The notes: generated from the sequence alone by a model not told the origin. A stretch of 64,000 nucleotides of DNA from Paenibacillus bovis (GCF_001421015.2 NZ_CP013023.1:920001-984000), one strand, 5' to 3'; counted from the stretch's first letter, positions 1 to 8,846 are shown. Program-made: numbers and translations.

Positions 1-22
1 GGTTCAAATCCTGTCCCCGCAA
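1..22 (+). tRNA. tRNA-fMet (3' end only)
   Basis: Only the T-arm and 3' acceptor strand are inside the window. The end CCCCGCAA preceded by GGTTCAAATCC matches bacterial initiator tRNA, whose acceptor starts CGCGGGG and has an unpaired first position. No encoded CCA follows. The anticodon lies outside the window, so identity rests on the acceptor/T-arm sequence. Confidence 0.75.
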
Positions 23-29
23 TAGCTTT

Positions 30-105
30 GGAACCGTGGTGTAGGGGTTAACATGCCTGCCTGTCACGCAGGAGATCGCGGGTTCAAATCCCGTCGGTTC
101 CGCCA
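30..105 (+). tRNA. tRNA-Asp (GTC)
   Basis: A full cloverleaf is visible: acceptor GGAACCG pairs with CGGTTCC, the anticodon loop CTGTCAC carries GTC, the T-loop is TTCAAAT, and CCA is encoded. It starts only 7 nt after the fMet tRNA, so the two belong to one transcript. Confidence 0.97.
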
Positions 106-203
106 TTTTTTCTAGGTTATTCATTAGTGAATACATAGTGGAATGACATTGATAGCCAGATTGGTTATCAATATTGTTTTTTAAAGAAGTAATTTAGTTG
201 TTT

Positions 204-278
204 GCGGACGTGGCTCAGCGGTAGAGCATCGCCTTGCCAAGGCGAGGGTCGCGGGTTCGATTCCCGTCGTCCGCTCCA
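204..278 (+). tRNA. tRNA-Gly (GCC)
   Basis: Acceptor GCGGACG pairs with CGTCCGC. The anticodon loop TTGCCAA carries GCC, the T-loop is TTCGATT, and CCA is encoded. It lies about 100 nt after tRNA-Asp and 4 nt before tRNA-Arg. Confidence 0.97.
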
Positions 279-282
279 ATAT

Positions 283-359
283 GCGCCCTTAGCTCAGCTG
301 GATAGAGCGTTTGACTACGAATCAAAAGGTCAGGAGTTCGAATCTCTTAGGGCGCGCCA
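283..359 (+). tRNA. tRNA-Arg (ACG)
   Basis: Acceptor GCGCCCT pairs with AGGGCGC. The anticodon loop CTACGAA carries ACG, which becomes ICG after deamination of A34 by TadA in bacteria. CCA is encoded. Confidence 0.97.
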
Positions 360-376
360 TTTTTACTACTGTATAT

Positions 377-450
377 CGGGATGTAGCTCAGCTTGGTAGA
401 GCACCTGGTTTGGGACCAGGGGGTCGCATGTTCAAATCGTGTCATCCCGA
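377..450 (+). tRNA. tRNA-Pro (TGG), no encoded CCA
   Basis: Acceptor CGGGATG pairs with CATCCCG plus discriminator A. The anticodon loop TTTGGGA carries TGG. The gene stops at the discriminator and the next bases are TTA, so CCA must be added by nucleotidyltransferase, unlike the Asp, Gly and Arg tRNAs of the same cluster. Confidence 0.96.
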
Positions 451-499
451 TTAAATACCTGTAATGGGCTAGAATTGTTCTATGACATTACGGTACAGA

Positions 500-560
500 A
501 ACGCCTTTGCTTTATTCTCGTATCTTTGGATATCTGAGAATGATAGCAAAGGTGTTTTTT
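500..560 (+). terminator. tRNA operon terminator
   Basis: The outer arms ACGCCTTTGCT and AGCAAAGGTGT enclose a second stem (TTCTC/GAGAA) and are followed by TTTTTT. It lies 50 nt after tRNA-Pro and is the likely end of the tRNA transcript. Confidence 0.8.
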
Positions 561-656
561 CTATTTCTACCTGCGATCTGATATATAAAATTTACTGTCT
601 GATACACGGTCTGATATATTAAAAAATCTAGTGTTGATATCCAATCCTATTGAATG

Positions 657-704
657 GAGATATAGTAAAAAGATTGGATAGAGATACAGTAAAAAGACTT
701 GATA
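657..704. repeat. 24-bp imperfect tandem duplication
   Basis: The unit beginning GAGATATAGTAAAAAGATTG at 657 is repeated at 681 as GAGATACAGTAAAAAGACTT, with a few substitutions. The copies are directly adjacent and non-coding. Confidence 0.75.
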
Positions 705-710
705 AAGCGT

Positions 711-747
711 AAAAGCCAATCCGTTGTTTAGTCATGGATTGGCTTTT
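711..747. terminator. perfect 12-bp hairpin with A and T ends
   Basis: AAAAGCCAATCC pairs exactly with GGATTGGCTTTT around a 13-nt loop. The A-run on one side and T-run on the other would let it act on either strand. No gene ends immediately next to it on the plus strand, so it may be a second terminator of the tRNA unit. Confidence 0.6.
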
Positions 748-896
748 GCTGTATCTATTGTCTCTGTTTTACTGATCATACCAGTCAACATCAGAAAATC
801 AAATAGGGTTGTTGAAAGAATAAGATAGGGATTATTGAAATGAGACATTAACGTTTGAGAAGATAAAATACGGGTTCCTGTAATGAGAAATCAATC

Positions 897-957
897 GCTG
901 TAATTAAGATATTGCTTGCTGTAATAAGATCCTGCTTGTTGTAATAAGAGCTTGCTT
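897..957. repeat. 20-bp degenerate tandem repeat, three units
   Basis: Three successive units of about 20 bp begin at 897, 918 and 938, each of the form GCTGTAATAAGATCCTGCTT with small changes. A fourth start (GCTGAGAAGAT) follows at 958. No coding frame uses them. Confidence 0.7.
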
Positions 958-1148
958 GCTGAGAAGATAATGATGGCTGATATACCATACTGACTGCTGA
1001 ATGAGATGTTGATTACTAATATAAAATGGTAGTGAGTAAGCAGATATTATTTTGAAGATTCATATTATTTGAAGATGCGTATTATTTGACAATTTGTATT
1101 AGATAGAAAAGGGAATAATCGTATACAGTGTAGCATAGAAGTTCGCTT

Positions 1149-1766
1149 TTATTTGGCACTGGCTTTTTTGTTGCGACGTACAAACCAGATAATCATGCCA
1201 ATGCCTGCTATAGCAATAACCGCATAAGCAATATTGGAGTAAATATCCATAAAGTTGGTGATAGAATGCCAGTTCTCTCCCAGAGCAGCACCGACGGTAA
1301 CCAGCACGGTATTCCAAATTACTGTACCGATTGTAGTAAACAGCAGAAATAATCCGAATTTCATATTGGACATGCCTGCAGGGATAGAGATCAGGCTGCG
1401 GACCAGTGGGATCATCCGGCAAAAGAGAACGGTCCAGTATCCATATTTGTCAAACCAGGCATCTGCGCGGTGAACATCTTCTTTTTTGATACGCAGAATA
1501 TGTCCCCAGCGATCGATAATTTTCTCCAGACGCGCGACGTCAAGTGCACGGCCTATACCATATAAAATGACTGCGCCTGCTACAGAACCGATTGTAGCGG
1601 CAATGATAACGCCGATTACGGTTAGAGAAGAGTTGGTAGTCATAAAGCCGCCGAATGGAAGTACAATTTCTGACGGGATCGGTGGAAACACATTTTCGAG
1701 AGCGATAATAAGGGCTATTCCGATATATCCATATTCCTCCATAAAACTTGTGATCCAGTTTTGCAA
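1149..1766 (-). CDS. DedA family membrane protein
   Basis: This 205-residue protein has the DedA/VTT (SNARE-associated) fold. The motif ENVFPPIPSE lies at residues 24-33, and the second conserved block FCRMIPLVRS (115-124) is followed by GMSNM. Both are re-entrant-loop hallmarks. At least four hydrophobic segments are present and the tail is basic (VRRNKKASAK). DedA proteins act in the inner membrane; some members flip phospholipid or undecaprenyl phosphate, but the substrate of this one cannot be told. The start is TTG, because AAAGGAGG sits about 6 nt upstream and no in-frame ATG fits. It stands alone. Confidence 0.9.
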   Translation of the reverse strand: MQNWITSFMEEYGYIGIALIIALENVFPPIPSEIVLPFGGFMTTNSSLTVIGVIIAATIGSVAGAVILYGIGRALDVARLEKIIDRWGHILRIKKEDVHRADAWFDKYGYWTVLFCRMIPLVRSLISIPAGMSNMKFGLFLLFTTIGTVIWNTVLVTVGAALGENWHSITNFMDIYSNIAYAVIAIAGIGMIIWFVRRNKKASAK

Positions 1767-1875
1767 AATAAACCTCCTTTAATATCATCACATAGGGCAT
1801 TGATTATTTGCTGCGTTTATGTAATAATATACATTTGTGTAATAATTGGCTTGTTTAGAATATACAATATAAGAG

Positions 1876-1915
1876 AAGCGCATGCAAAATTTAAGTTTTG
1901 CATGCGCTTTTTTTG
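1876..1915 (+). terminator. hairpin between the dedA and kinase genes
   Basis: AAGCGCATGCAAAA pairs with TTTTGCATGCGCTT, followed by a T-run on the plus strand. Both flanking genes are on the minus strand, so it probably ends the kinase operon despite the better T-run being on the other strand. Confidence 0.55.
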
Positions 1916-1996
1916 GTATTTATTCATACACATAAAGATTGATTCATATACATATAAGGTAGAAAGTCAATATTCCACGTTACCATTCAACATCAT

Positions 1997-3430
1997 TTAA
2001 AGTTTATCATGTAGCTCTAGCCTATCTTCTTGGGATAAGTCATCCGGAAGCAATGGCAGTATGATGGTGATAGTAGTTCCTGTACCATATTCGCTTTCGA
2101 TACGGAGCTGTCCATTATGAAGGCGGACAATTTCTTTGCTGATCGCGAGTCCGAGTCCGCTGCCGGACATTTTGGAGCGGCCTTTGTAAAAACGTTCTCC
2201 GATCTTGTCCATATCTTCCGGGGGGATACCTTCTCCATAATCCTGGACAGTAATGTGTACCTTTCTCGCCTGCCGCACAGCGGTCAGTTGTACTATTCCA
2301 TTCTGTTTGGAGAATTTAATAGCATTATCGATCAGATTCACGAATACTTGCTTGAGCCGATTCAAATCGGCTTCTATCGGCAGCGTTTCCTGGGTCAGGT
2401 CCGCCTGGAGTGTAACATTGCGTTTATTGCCGGTATAGCTGTATTGAAGCTCTACTTCCCGGAGCAGCTTGTGCAGATCGGTAACTGTGCGGCGCAACTG
2501 GATTTCACCTGCCTGGTATTTGGAGAAGTCGAGCAGATCCTCTACCAGACCAATCAACCGGTCTGTCTCTCCGTTGATCACTTCGAGCCCCAGCAGGGAC
2601 TCTTCTTCGTCTTCCAGTCCGCCAACAACCAGTGTCTCGCCCCAGCCTTTGATAGAGGTAAGAGGCGTGCGCAACTCGTGGGAGACTGTGGAGATAAAGT
2701 CATTTTTCATCTTCTCGTTTTTGGAGAGTTCTTCATTCATATGGTTTAGTGAATCGGCAAGTGTACCGACTTCGTCATCGTATTGGCGAACAGCTCTGGC
2801 GGAGAAATCGCCTGTAGCCATTTGGCGGGAAATGACGGTCAGTTCTTTGACCGGATCAATAATTCTTCGTGCAATAATCAGGCTAAAGGCAAATCCCAGG
2901 ACAATAACGGCTATCCCGATAACAATCGCCCAGCCGATCAGTATGAATACAGCCTTGTACAGCGGTTCTGTAGAGACAGAAAAGCGCAGCACCCCGATCA
3001 CCTGGCCGGAGCTGGTAAGCGGGCTGGATACAGCCATAATTCGCTGCTCAAAAAGTGGCGAGAATCCGGTATAGTTACCGATTCCTCCTTGCAGCGCTGT
3101 CTGTACGTCCTCGGTATCAATATGCTCGGAGGAAGAAAATCCGTATGAATCGATGACAGTCTGGCCTTCCATGTTCAATACTTCGACCCGGCTGTTCTCA
3201 TTGGCCACCAGATTCTCCAAAATATATCGTGCCCGGTCGACCAGCGGATACCCATCCATAAACTGATTGGAAAAGGTCGTGGCCGTTACGGCGCGTGACT
3301 GCATGATCTGCCTTGCACTGCTGAAGTAATATGAGTACACCGCAAAAGCAAATACAGCTTCCAGCAGCAGAACGATAGCGAGCAGCAGCATGCCTATCTG
3401 GAATAGCAGTCTGGCTTTAATTCCTTTCAT
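1997..3430 (-). CDS. sensor histidine kinase, HAMP type
   Basis: The 477-residue kinase is membrane-bound. TM1 (about 9-35) and TM2 (about 160-187) bracket an extracellular sensor region, followed by HAMP (188-240), HisKA with H251 in STVSHELRTPL, and a HATPase with NLIDNAIKFS, DYGEGIP and GSGLGLAISKEI. It should phosphorylate the OmpR-type regulator whose gene overlaps its start by 14 nt. The extracytoplasmic part is PAS/dCache-like in size, with no ligand motif I recognise. The upstream lipoprotein gene in the same operon may feed the sensor, but that is inference. Confidence 0.93.
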   Translation of the reverse strand: MKGIKARLLFQIGMLLLAIVLLLEAVFAFAVYSYYFSSARQIMQSRAVTATTFSNQFMDGYPLVDRARYILENLVANENSRVEVLNMEGQTVIDSYGFSSSEHIDTEDVQTALQGGIGNYTGFSPLFEQRIMAVSSPLTSSGQVIGVLRFSVSTEPLYKAVFILIGWAIVIGIAVIVLGFAFSLIIARRIIDPVKELTVISRQMATGDFSARAVRQYDDEVGTLADSLNHMNEELSKNEKMKNDFISTVSHELRTPLTSIKGWGETLVVGGLEDEEESLLGLEVINGETDRLIGLVEDLLDFSKYQAGEIQLRRTVTDLHKLLREVELQYSYTGNKRNVTLQADLTQETLPIEADLNRLKQVFVNLIDNAIKFSKQNGIVQLTAVRQARKVHITVQDYGEGIPPEDMDKIGERFYKGRSKMSGSGLGLAISKEIVRLHNGQLRIESEYGTGTTITIILPLLPDDLSQEDRLELHDKL

Positions 3431-4124
3431 GATGCGTATCCTTCCTCCATAGATAACCGTATCCCCATACGGTCTCTATATATTCGGGATGTGCATCGTC
3501 TTTTTCGATTTTTTGACGGATGCGGCGAATATTCACGTCGACTGTCTTCATATCACCGGTAAAAAAATTGCCCCACACTTCATTCAGGATGTCATCACGG
3601 TGCACGGCCTTGTTGGGATTCTCCATAAGCAGTCGGAGGATATCGAATTCCTTGGGCGTCAAAAGAATCGTCTGCTCGCCACGCATCAGTTTACGCTGAT
3701 CGAGCAGCAGCTGAAATGGATGACTGACTAGTACATGTTCTTCCGGAATCTCTTCAGCTGGGCGAAGACGCCGATACAACGAGTTCAATCTGGCAACAAG
3801 TTCTCCAGGGCTGAAAGGTTTGACAATATAGTCGTCGGCACCCAGATCCAGTCCGTGAATCTTGTCATTCTCCTGTCCTCTGGCAGTCAGCATAATGATG
3901 CCTATCCGGGAATTGAGCCTACGCAGGGAAGAGCATACTTCCAATCCGCTGATTCCTGGCAGCATCACATCGAGCACAGCCATATCAATATCCGAATGAG
4001 TATGGATAGTCATCAGCGCATCTTCACCGGTTGCGGCTTCGACAACGTCAAAGCCGGCGCGTTTGAGATTGATTCGTACAAAATCACGAATCGGTTTTTC
4101 GTCTTCAAGTATGAGCACTTTCAC
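3417..4124 (-). CDS. OmpR/PhoB-type response regulator
   Basis: At 235 residues it has the receiver (phospho-acceptor D52 in AVLDVMLPG, acidic pair at E7-D8, K102 region in DDYIVKPF) followed by a winged helix ending in TVWGYGYLW. It is the cytoplasmic partner of the kinase encoded just downstream (14-nt overlap, translational coupling likely). Its ATG follows the lipoprotein stop codon with no gap. The targets are unknown; autoregulation of the operon would be usual. Confidence 0.95.
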   Translation of the reverse strand: MKVLILEDEKPIRDFVRINLKRAGFDVVEAATGEDALMTIHTHSDIDMAVLDVMLPGISGLEVCSSLRRLNSRIGIIMLTARGQENDKIHGLDLGADDYIVKPFSPGELVARLNSLYRRLRPAEEIPEEHVLVSHPFQLLLDQRKLMRGEQTILLTPKEFDILRLLMENPNKAVHRDDILNEVWGNFFTGDMKTVDVNIRRIRQKIEKDDAHPEYIETVWGYGYLWRKDTHHERN

Positions 4125-5615
4125 TTACTGCGCCTCCTTTCCCGGAATGATTCCGGTATTGCCTGCCAGCAGCAGAACTTCCGATACATTCAGCCGCAGC
4201 TGCTTGTACTGCTGAAGCGCTTCTCCTGTGAGATGGCTGCTTTGATTGGGCAGTAGAGCAACACTAACCTGTGCAGTAGTGCCTGTCATCGCTGCACTGA
4301 TATGTTTTAATACTACATAGGCTTCTTTCTGCTTTTTGAGCTTTTCTTCGAGCTTTTTCCAGTCTGACTGTGGAATCTGCCGCAGAACAAGCAGATCAGC
4401 CGAAGACTGTCCATTTCTCGGATATATAAAATGAATTTCATTCTGCGGATTGATCGGATCGTCCGAAAGATGAATACGATAATGCCCCTGCCAGCGATCC
4501 GGAATACGGAAATCATAACCCCATTGTTCAAACCGATCTTGTATAAAGGTCAGATGTCGATCTCCATCCCATTGATAGTACGTACTAATATAGGGTACGA
4601 CCAGCGGCGCCATATTTCCTGTACCGGGTGGTATGGTTAGCAGCACTGTCTCGGTAATTCCATCGCGGTTCACATCTTTGCTCTCTGTTGGATATTCGGT
4701 GGCAGATACTTTATCCATATGAACCGGAGCAGTACTGTCATCCGGTTTGCTCAATGGAAGAGGCTTCCGTTCGGCAAGTGCATCCGATACAGAACCCGAA
4801 GAGGTCAGAATATTTGCTAACGTGTGATGATTCCATACAAGCAGGGCCGTATAAGCAGAGTGGGTTCCTGCCGGTATACTCAAAAACAATCCATTACGAT
4901 TGTTGGCTGCAGCTCGCCTCATCTGCATGCTGTTAATCATTCCATCTATATTACGTGCAGCCAGCTTGGTAATCTTGCCGTCTTGGCTGCCAAATAGAAG
5001 GAGCTGTGAATTAATTTCTGCAGGAGTCTGAGAATTCGTTACATTCTCAAAGGGAGGAACGAGAGCAATTTGTGACAGGCCGCTGCCGTCCATATCTCCT
5101 ACAGCTATAAGATCGTAGGTACGATTAAATACCTGGGAAGCTTTGAAATTACTGTAGGAGTATACATACAGTTCTTTGGGCAGTCCGTTTCCTCCACCTG
5201 CAAATCCAAGCAGCAGATAGGGAGATTTCTGGCTGGCTACCGGAAGAATCCCGACATAGTCGATATTCAATCCACTATGTGTAATGAGATCGGATTGTTC
5301 CCATACTCCGTTTTGCTGATGCAAAATGAGCACGTTAATCTCATAATCCAGCTGGCTTTTTTTATAAAAGGCGATCAATTCCTGCTGTCCGTCTCCATCC
5401 AGATCGGCGAGGCGAATAGCGCTGCCCTGATCATAGGAAGCAGGTATGGTCAGCCGATATCCTGCAGGAAGAAAAGGCTGGACGGCTTTGAATAAAGTCT
5501 GCTCTTCATTGGTGCGATTGGGAGCATGCAGCAGATCACCGGGAGAGACTATCTGGCTGCATCCGGATATGATTAGAAGGAGCAGGCACAGACTGATTAA
5601 TTTCATCATTTTCAT
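4125..5615 (-). CDS. lipoprotein with FG-GAP/VCBS-like repeats
   Basis: The 496-residue protein starts with a lipoprotein signal (lipobox IISGC, C19). The body carries several Asp-rich calcium-loop-like segments (DLDGDGQQEL, DMDGSGLSQI, DVNRDGITET) of the FG-GAP/VCBS beta-propeller type. It is the first gene of a three-gene operon with the response regulator and kinase, with no intergenic spacing. An extracellular propeller lipoprotein beside a membrane kinase could be a sensor accessory, but its function is not established. No catalytic motif is seen. Confidence 0.75.
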   Translation of the reverse strand: MKMMKLISLCLLLLIISGCSQIVSPGDLLHAPNRTNEEQTLFKAVQPFLPAGYRLTIPASYDQGSAIRLADLDGDGQQELIAFYKKSQLDYEINVLILHQQNGVWEQSDLITHSGLNIDYVGILPVASQKSPYLLLGFAGGGNGLPKELYVYSYSNFKASQVFNRTYDLIAVGDMDGSGLSQIALVPPFENVTNSQTPAEINSQLLLFGSQDGKITKLAARNIDGMINSMQMRRAAANNRNGLFLSIPAGTHSAYTALLVWNHHTLANILTSSGSVSDALAERKPLPLSKPDDSTAPVHMDKVSATEYPTESKDVNRDGITETVLLTIPPGTGNMAPLVVPYISTYYQWDGDRHLTFIQDRFEQWGYDFRIPDRWQGHYRIHLSDDPINPQNEIHFIYPRNGQSSADLLVLRQIPQSDWKKLEEKLKKQKEAYVVLKHISAAMTGTTAQVSVALLPNQSSHLTGEALQQYKQLRLNVSEVLLLAGNTGIIPGKEAQ

Positions 5616-6016
5616 GGTTTGGCCCCTTTCACCTTTATTATACCTGCGGTCGGGCCGGACTGTCCTCTAACAACGGAAATGAAAGAAGACACAGATATGG
5701 TTATTATACAGTTACTGTATTATATCGGTTGCAGACCTGAAAATGAGAATGGCCGAGTACAGGTTATTCCTGTCTCGGTCATATAAGCGGTACTACTCCA
5801 TCTCATTGTAAAAGCAAGGATAGGCAAAAGAGTTACAGACCGGTTAAGTGACGTGCTCGCCGCATAGCCTATTCTGCCGGAAAGACGCAGTGATCCTTCG
5901 CCTAATTAGTAGTTAAGGGGTGAAAGGTGGTAAGATAAAAGTGGCATGTGGAATAGAACTTTGTTTGGTTTAATAATGTACAACTGACTGTATGATGATC
6001 AATGGAGGAATCGGAT
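5616..6016. other. divergent intergenic region
   Basis: This 400-nt region separates the minus-strand lipoprotein operon from the plus-strand stalk-domain gene and should hold both promoters. Its downstream half (5811-5930) is GC-richer and contains the structured leader candidate listed separately. No coding frame is convincing. Confidence 0.6.
5812..5930 (+). promoter_or_regulatory. structured 5' leader, possible c-di-GMP-I-like element
   Basis: ATAGGC at 5820-5825 can pair with GCCTAT at 5867-5872, or AGGC with GCCT at 5900-5903, giving two exclusive folds. CCGG boxes at 5840 and 5877 also pair. The order AGGCAAA, CCGGAAA, GACGCA, GCCTAA resembles GEMM-I pieces, but the P2 region is too long and no clear P3 is seen. 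It precedes a secreted-protein gene by about 90 nt. It is offered as a candidate only. Confidence 0.3.
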
Positions 6017-6913
6017 ATGATCAAAGCATTTTCCAGACTGGCATTATCAGTGGTAGTCGCTCTCGGTATAGGAGCAGGAACCGTACAGGCCGCTGTTCCC
6101 GATATTCAGGTAGTCGTTAATAATTCAACGGTATATGCCGGCGTAGAGCCGTATGTGGAAAAGGGTACCACGATGATACCGATCAAAGCCCTGCAGTACA
6201 TACCAGGTAATTCAACTATTTGGAATAATACAACACAGACGGTTACAGTCAGTCAGGATGGTACGGTAATCAAGCTCGTGATCGGACAGACAACAGCGAC
6301 GATTGGTGACCGTACCGTGAACCTGCCAGTTGCACCGTCGCTGCGAAGCGGTCGTGCGATGGTACCGCTGCGCTTCCTGGCAGAGGCTGCACAGGCAGCA
6401 GTCAGCTGGAATCCGGCAAGCCGTACCGTCTATGTCGCCAAAACGCCGCCACAGCTTATTCAGCAGGCAAATGGAAGCGACCTGGCGCTGGGACGCGAAG
6501 CAGCAGTAAGCATGCCGCGCATCAGCAAGCTCAAAAGCTATGCACCGTCGGATGACAGCAATGCAGGATATACGTATTATTTCCCCGAAGGACAAAGCTT
6601 CCCGTTCTTCGAACAGCGTGGTGATGTGATCTCTTATTATGAAATGCAGGATAATCACAGTGAACTGGTGTGGACAGCCAAGCTGAACATGAATCAGACG
6701 TCAACTTCGCCTATATTCTTCCTGCCGTATGAGATTGCCGCACAGGCAGGCACTACGCCAAGCATAACCGGCCGAGTTGCTTTTTATGATACGCTGCCTG
6801 TCACGGGTGCAACCCGTTCGGGTTATATCAGCCCGGCTGCACCATCTACAGGTGCAGGCAGCAATCAGACACCGAGCCGATTTGGCAATATTACCGGAGA
6901 AGTCAAAAAGTAA
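6017..6913 (+). CDS. secreted stalk-domain (Cu-amine-oxidase-N-like) protein
   Basis: The chosen ATG at 6017 is 8 nt after GGAGG; an ATG at 6002 precedes the ribosome site. The 298-residue product has a Sec signal peptide ending near VQAA. A 'copper amine oxidase N-terminal' or stalk domain follows, recognised by GTTMIPIKALQYI, then SLRSGRAMVPLRFLAEAAQ and VSWNPASRTVYV. The remaining C-terminal half matches no domain I know. Such domains in Paenibacillus are extracellular modules without oxidase activity. It is monocistronic, with a terminator at 7038-7080. Confidence 0.8.
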   Translation: MIKAFSRLALSVVVALGIGAGTVQAAVPDIQVVVNNSTVYAGVEPYVEKGTTMIPIKALQYIPGNSTIWNNTTQTVTVSQDGTVIKLVIGQTTATIGDRTVNLPVAPSLRSGRAMVPLRFLAEAAQAAVSWNPASRTVYVAKTPPQLIQQANGSDLALGREAAVSMPRISKLKSYAPSDDSNAGYTYYFPEGQSFPFFEQRGDVISYYEMQDNHSELVWTAKLNMNQTSTSPIFFLPYEIAAQAGTTPSITGRVAFYDTLPVTGATRSGYISPAAPSTGAGSNQTPSRFGNITGEVKK

Positions 6914-7037
6914 GCTTTATACTCAAACATAGTATTATGATTTGCAGCAAATATTCACAGCAAAATAGATGGATGGCTGTGGAATCCATACAGCATGTAC
7001 AACAATCCGAACAGTTTTCGTTATACATCTGCCAAGC

Positions 7038-7080
7038 GGCCGGAGACAGGAGTATATTTTCCTGTATCCGGCCTTTTTTT
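7038..7080 (+). terminator. terminator after stalk-domain gene
   Basis: GGCCGGAGACAGGA pairs with TCCTGTATCCGGCC, followed by TTTTTTT. Confidence 0.88.
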
Positions 7081-7293
7081 GAAAAGAAATCAATAGGTAA
7101 CGGACGGGCTTAACCTTTTTGTAAGAGAAAAGAATATCGAAAAATACTCGGAACAAGTCAGAGATCACAACCAGCATAATACGAAGTCTGCAGAGGCAGA
7201 ACGGGAGATACATTTTATTTACAGAAAAGTATACGTTTACATTTATAAAAGATGAATATATTAAAATTTTACCAATACCTAAAAAAAGTACAA

Positions 7294-7309
7294 ATGATAA
7301 CGCTATCAT
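7294..7309. promoter_or_regulatory. LacI-family operator
   Basis: ATGATAACGCTATCAT is a near-perfect 16-bp palindrome with a central CG, the typical shape for LacI/GalR regulators. It lies 225 nt before the sugar-binding-protein gene. No LacI-type gene is in the window, so the regulator acts in trans. Confidence 0.7.
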
Positions 7310-7397
7310 TTTGAGGAGAACCAACGATATCACAAATCCGTACAAAGATATTCCTAACCGGAGAACAGAGCGTGATGATAAGATAAATCCATAAACA

Positions 7398-7411
7398 AGC
7401 AAACGCTTTCA
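7398..7411. promoter_or_regulatory. cre-like box (CcpA)
   Basis: AGCAAACGCTTTCA resembles the CcpA site TGNAANCGNTNNCA, with the CG core and right arm intact. Placed upstream of a sugar importer, it suggests carbon catabolite repression. Confidence 0.5.
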
Positions 7412-7534
7412 AATTGACGAGACACAACGTTCAGGCATTGCATGAAAGCCGTAATGCTTCCATACCAGCGCATTCCTGTACGGAATAACGCGGTATACAG
7501 ATGCACATCATACAAAGAGCAGGGGTTGAACAGA

Positions 7535-8818
7535 ATGAAAAAATTGATGTTCCTTTTACTGGCAAGCGTACTGTTATTGTCCGCATGTTCCGGCGGTGGC
7601 GGTAACGCAAGCTCTGACCCGGGTAAAAAAGAAATTACGGTCTGGGCATGGGATCCGAACTTTAACATTGCCGCGCTGAACCTGGCAAAAGAGAAATATA
7701 TGGCGGCACATCCTGATGTGAAGATTAATATCGTGGAAAATGCACAAGCTGATATCGTGCAAAAACTTAACACAGGTCTTAACTCCGGTACAACCAAAGG
7801 ATTGCCAAACATTGTACTGATCGAGGATTATCGCTCCCAGGGATTCCTGCAAGCGTATCCAGACGCTTTCCGTGATATGTCTTCTTCTATCAAAGCAGCT
7901 GACTTTGCGGATTACAAAGCAGGTCCTACCAGCTATGAAGGCAAGCAATACGGCGTACCTTTTGACTCTGGTGTAACCGGTCTGTATGTACGTACGGATT
8001 ACCTGGAACAAGCAGGCTACAAAGTAGCTGATCTGCAAAATATCGATTGGGATCAATTTATCGAAATCGGTAAAAAAGTAAAAGCGGCAACAGGCAAAGA
8101 CATGCTGACACAGGATCCAAATGACCTTGGTCTGATCCGCTCCATGATTCAGTCTGCAGGCAGCTGGTACCTGAAAGAAGACGGTAAAACTCCTAATATC
8201 GCAGGTAACGAAGCTCTGAAAAAAGCTCTGGAAACCTACAAAGCGATGTATGATGCAAATATCGTTAAAGCGAATTCCGACTGGAGCCAATTCCTGGCTG
8301 CATTCAACAGCGGCGCGGTTGCTTCCGTACCTACAGGTAACTGGATCACACCATCCGTCAAAGCTGAAGCTTCACAATCCGGTAAATGGGCAGTTGTTCC
8401 ATTCCCGGTACTGAAAGGCGTACCTAACTCTGTACATGCGTCCAACATTGGTGGTGCTTCCTGGTATGTTATGAACGTAGACGGACAGGACACTGCAGCT
8501 GATTTCCTGAAATCCACATTCGGTTCGGATAAAGATCTGTACCAGGAAATGCTGACCAAAATCGGTATCATCGGTACACTGAAAACCTCTTCCGAGAACG
8601 AAGCTTATGACAAACCGGACGAGTTCTTCGGTGGACAAAAAGTATACGCTGATTTTGCAAAATGGACAAAAGAAGTACCTAACGTCAACTACGGTCTGCA
8701 TACGTATGCTATCGAAGACATCATGACGGTAGAAGTACAAAACTATCTGAGCGGCAGCAAAGATGTAGATACAATGATGAAAGATGTACAGGCACAGGCT
8801 GAAGCCCAGCTGAAATAA
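7535..8818 (+). CDS. sugar ABC transporter binding lipoprotein (lactose/galactoside type)
   Basis: The start is ATG 7535 behind AGGGG; the longer frame from 7442 lacks a ribosome site. The 427-residue solute-binding protein (SBP_bac_1) has lipobox LLSAC (C18). The mature start reads EITVWAWDPNFNIAAL, as in LacE-type lactose-binding proteins. It should capture a galactoside for the two permeases downstream. A beta-galactosidase gene follows these, supporting a GanSPQ/LacEFG-like role. The module has no ATPase, so a shared MsmX-like ATPase is expected. A hairpin just after the gene may raise its level over the permeases. Confidence 0.9.
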   Translation: MKKLMFLLLASVLLLSACSGGGGNASSDPGKKEITVWAWDPNFNIAALNLAKEKYMAAHPDVKINIVENAQADIVQKLNTGLNSGTTKGLPNIVLIEDYRSQGFLQAYPDAFRDMSSSIKAADFADYKAGPTSYEGKQYGVPFDSGVTGLYVRTDYLEQAGYKVADLQNIDWDQFIEIGKKVKAATGKDMLTQDPNDLGLIRSMIQSAGSWYLKEDGKTPNIAGNEALKKALETYKAMYDANIVKANSDWSQFLAAFNSGAVASVPTGNWITPSVKAEASQSGKWAVVPFPVLKGVPNSVHASNIGGASWYVMNVDGQDTAADFLKSTFGSDKDLYQEMLTKIGIIGTLKTSSENEAYDKPDEFFGGQKVYADFAKWTKEVPNVNYGLHTYAIEDIMTVEVQNYLSGSKDVDTMMKDVQAQAEAQLK

Positions 8819-8846
8819 TTCATCAACAGCATGAATGAATCAGGAG

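Larger units (their letters stand above)
451..1148. other. gene-free stretch with short degenerate repeats
   Basis: I see no coding frame with a ribosome site in these 700 nt. The region is AT-rich and holds the tRNA terminator, a 12-bp perfect hairpin (711-747) and two sets of imperfect tandem repeats listed separately. Confidence 0.6.
6914..7534. other. promoter/operator region of the galactoside module
   Basis: These 620 nt hold the preceding terminator, a LacI-family operator (7294-7309), a cre-like box (7398-7411) and the leader of the binding-protein gene. A long minus-strand reading frame across it (6935-7402) runs through the terminator and lacks a ribosome site, so it is not a gene. 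Confidence 0.65.

Noticed and set aside
202-399. 65-codon plus-strand frame in the tRNA region
   Set aside because: It runs through tRNA-Gly, tRNA-Arg and into tRNA-Pro; the tRNAs explain the sequence.
6935-7402. 155-codon hydrophobic minus-strand frame
   Set aside because: It crosses the 7038-7080 terminator and the LacI operator, lacks a ribosome site and reflects AT-rich DNA.
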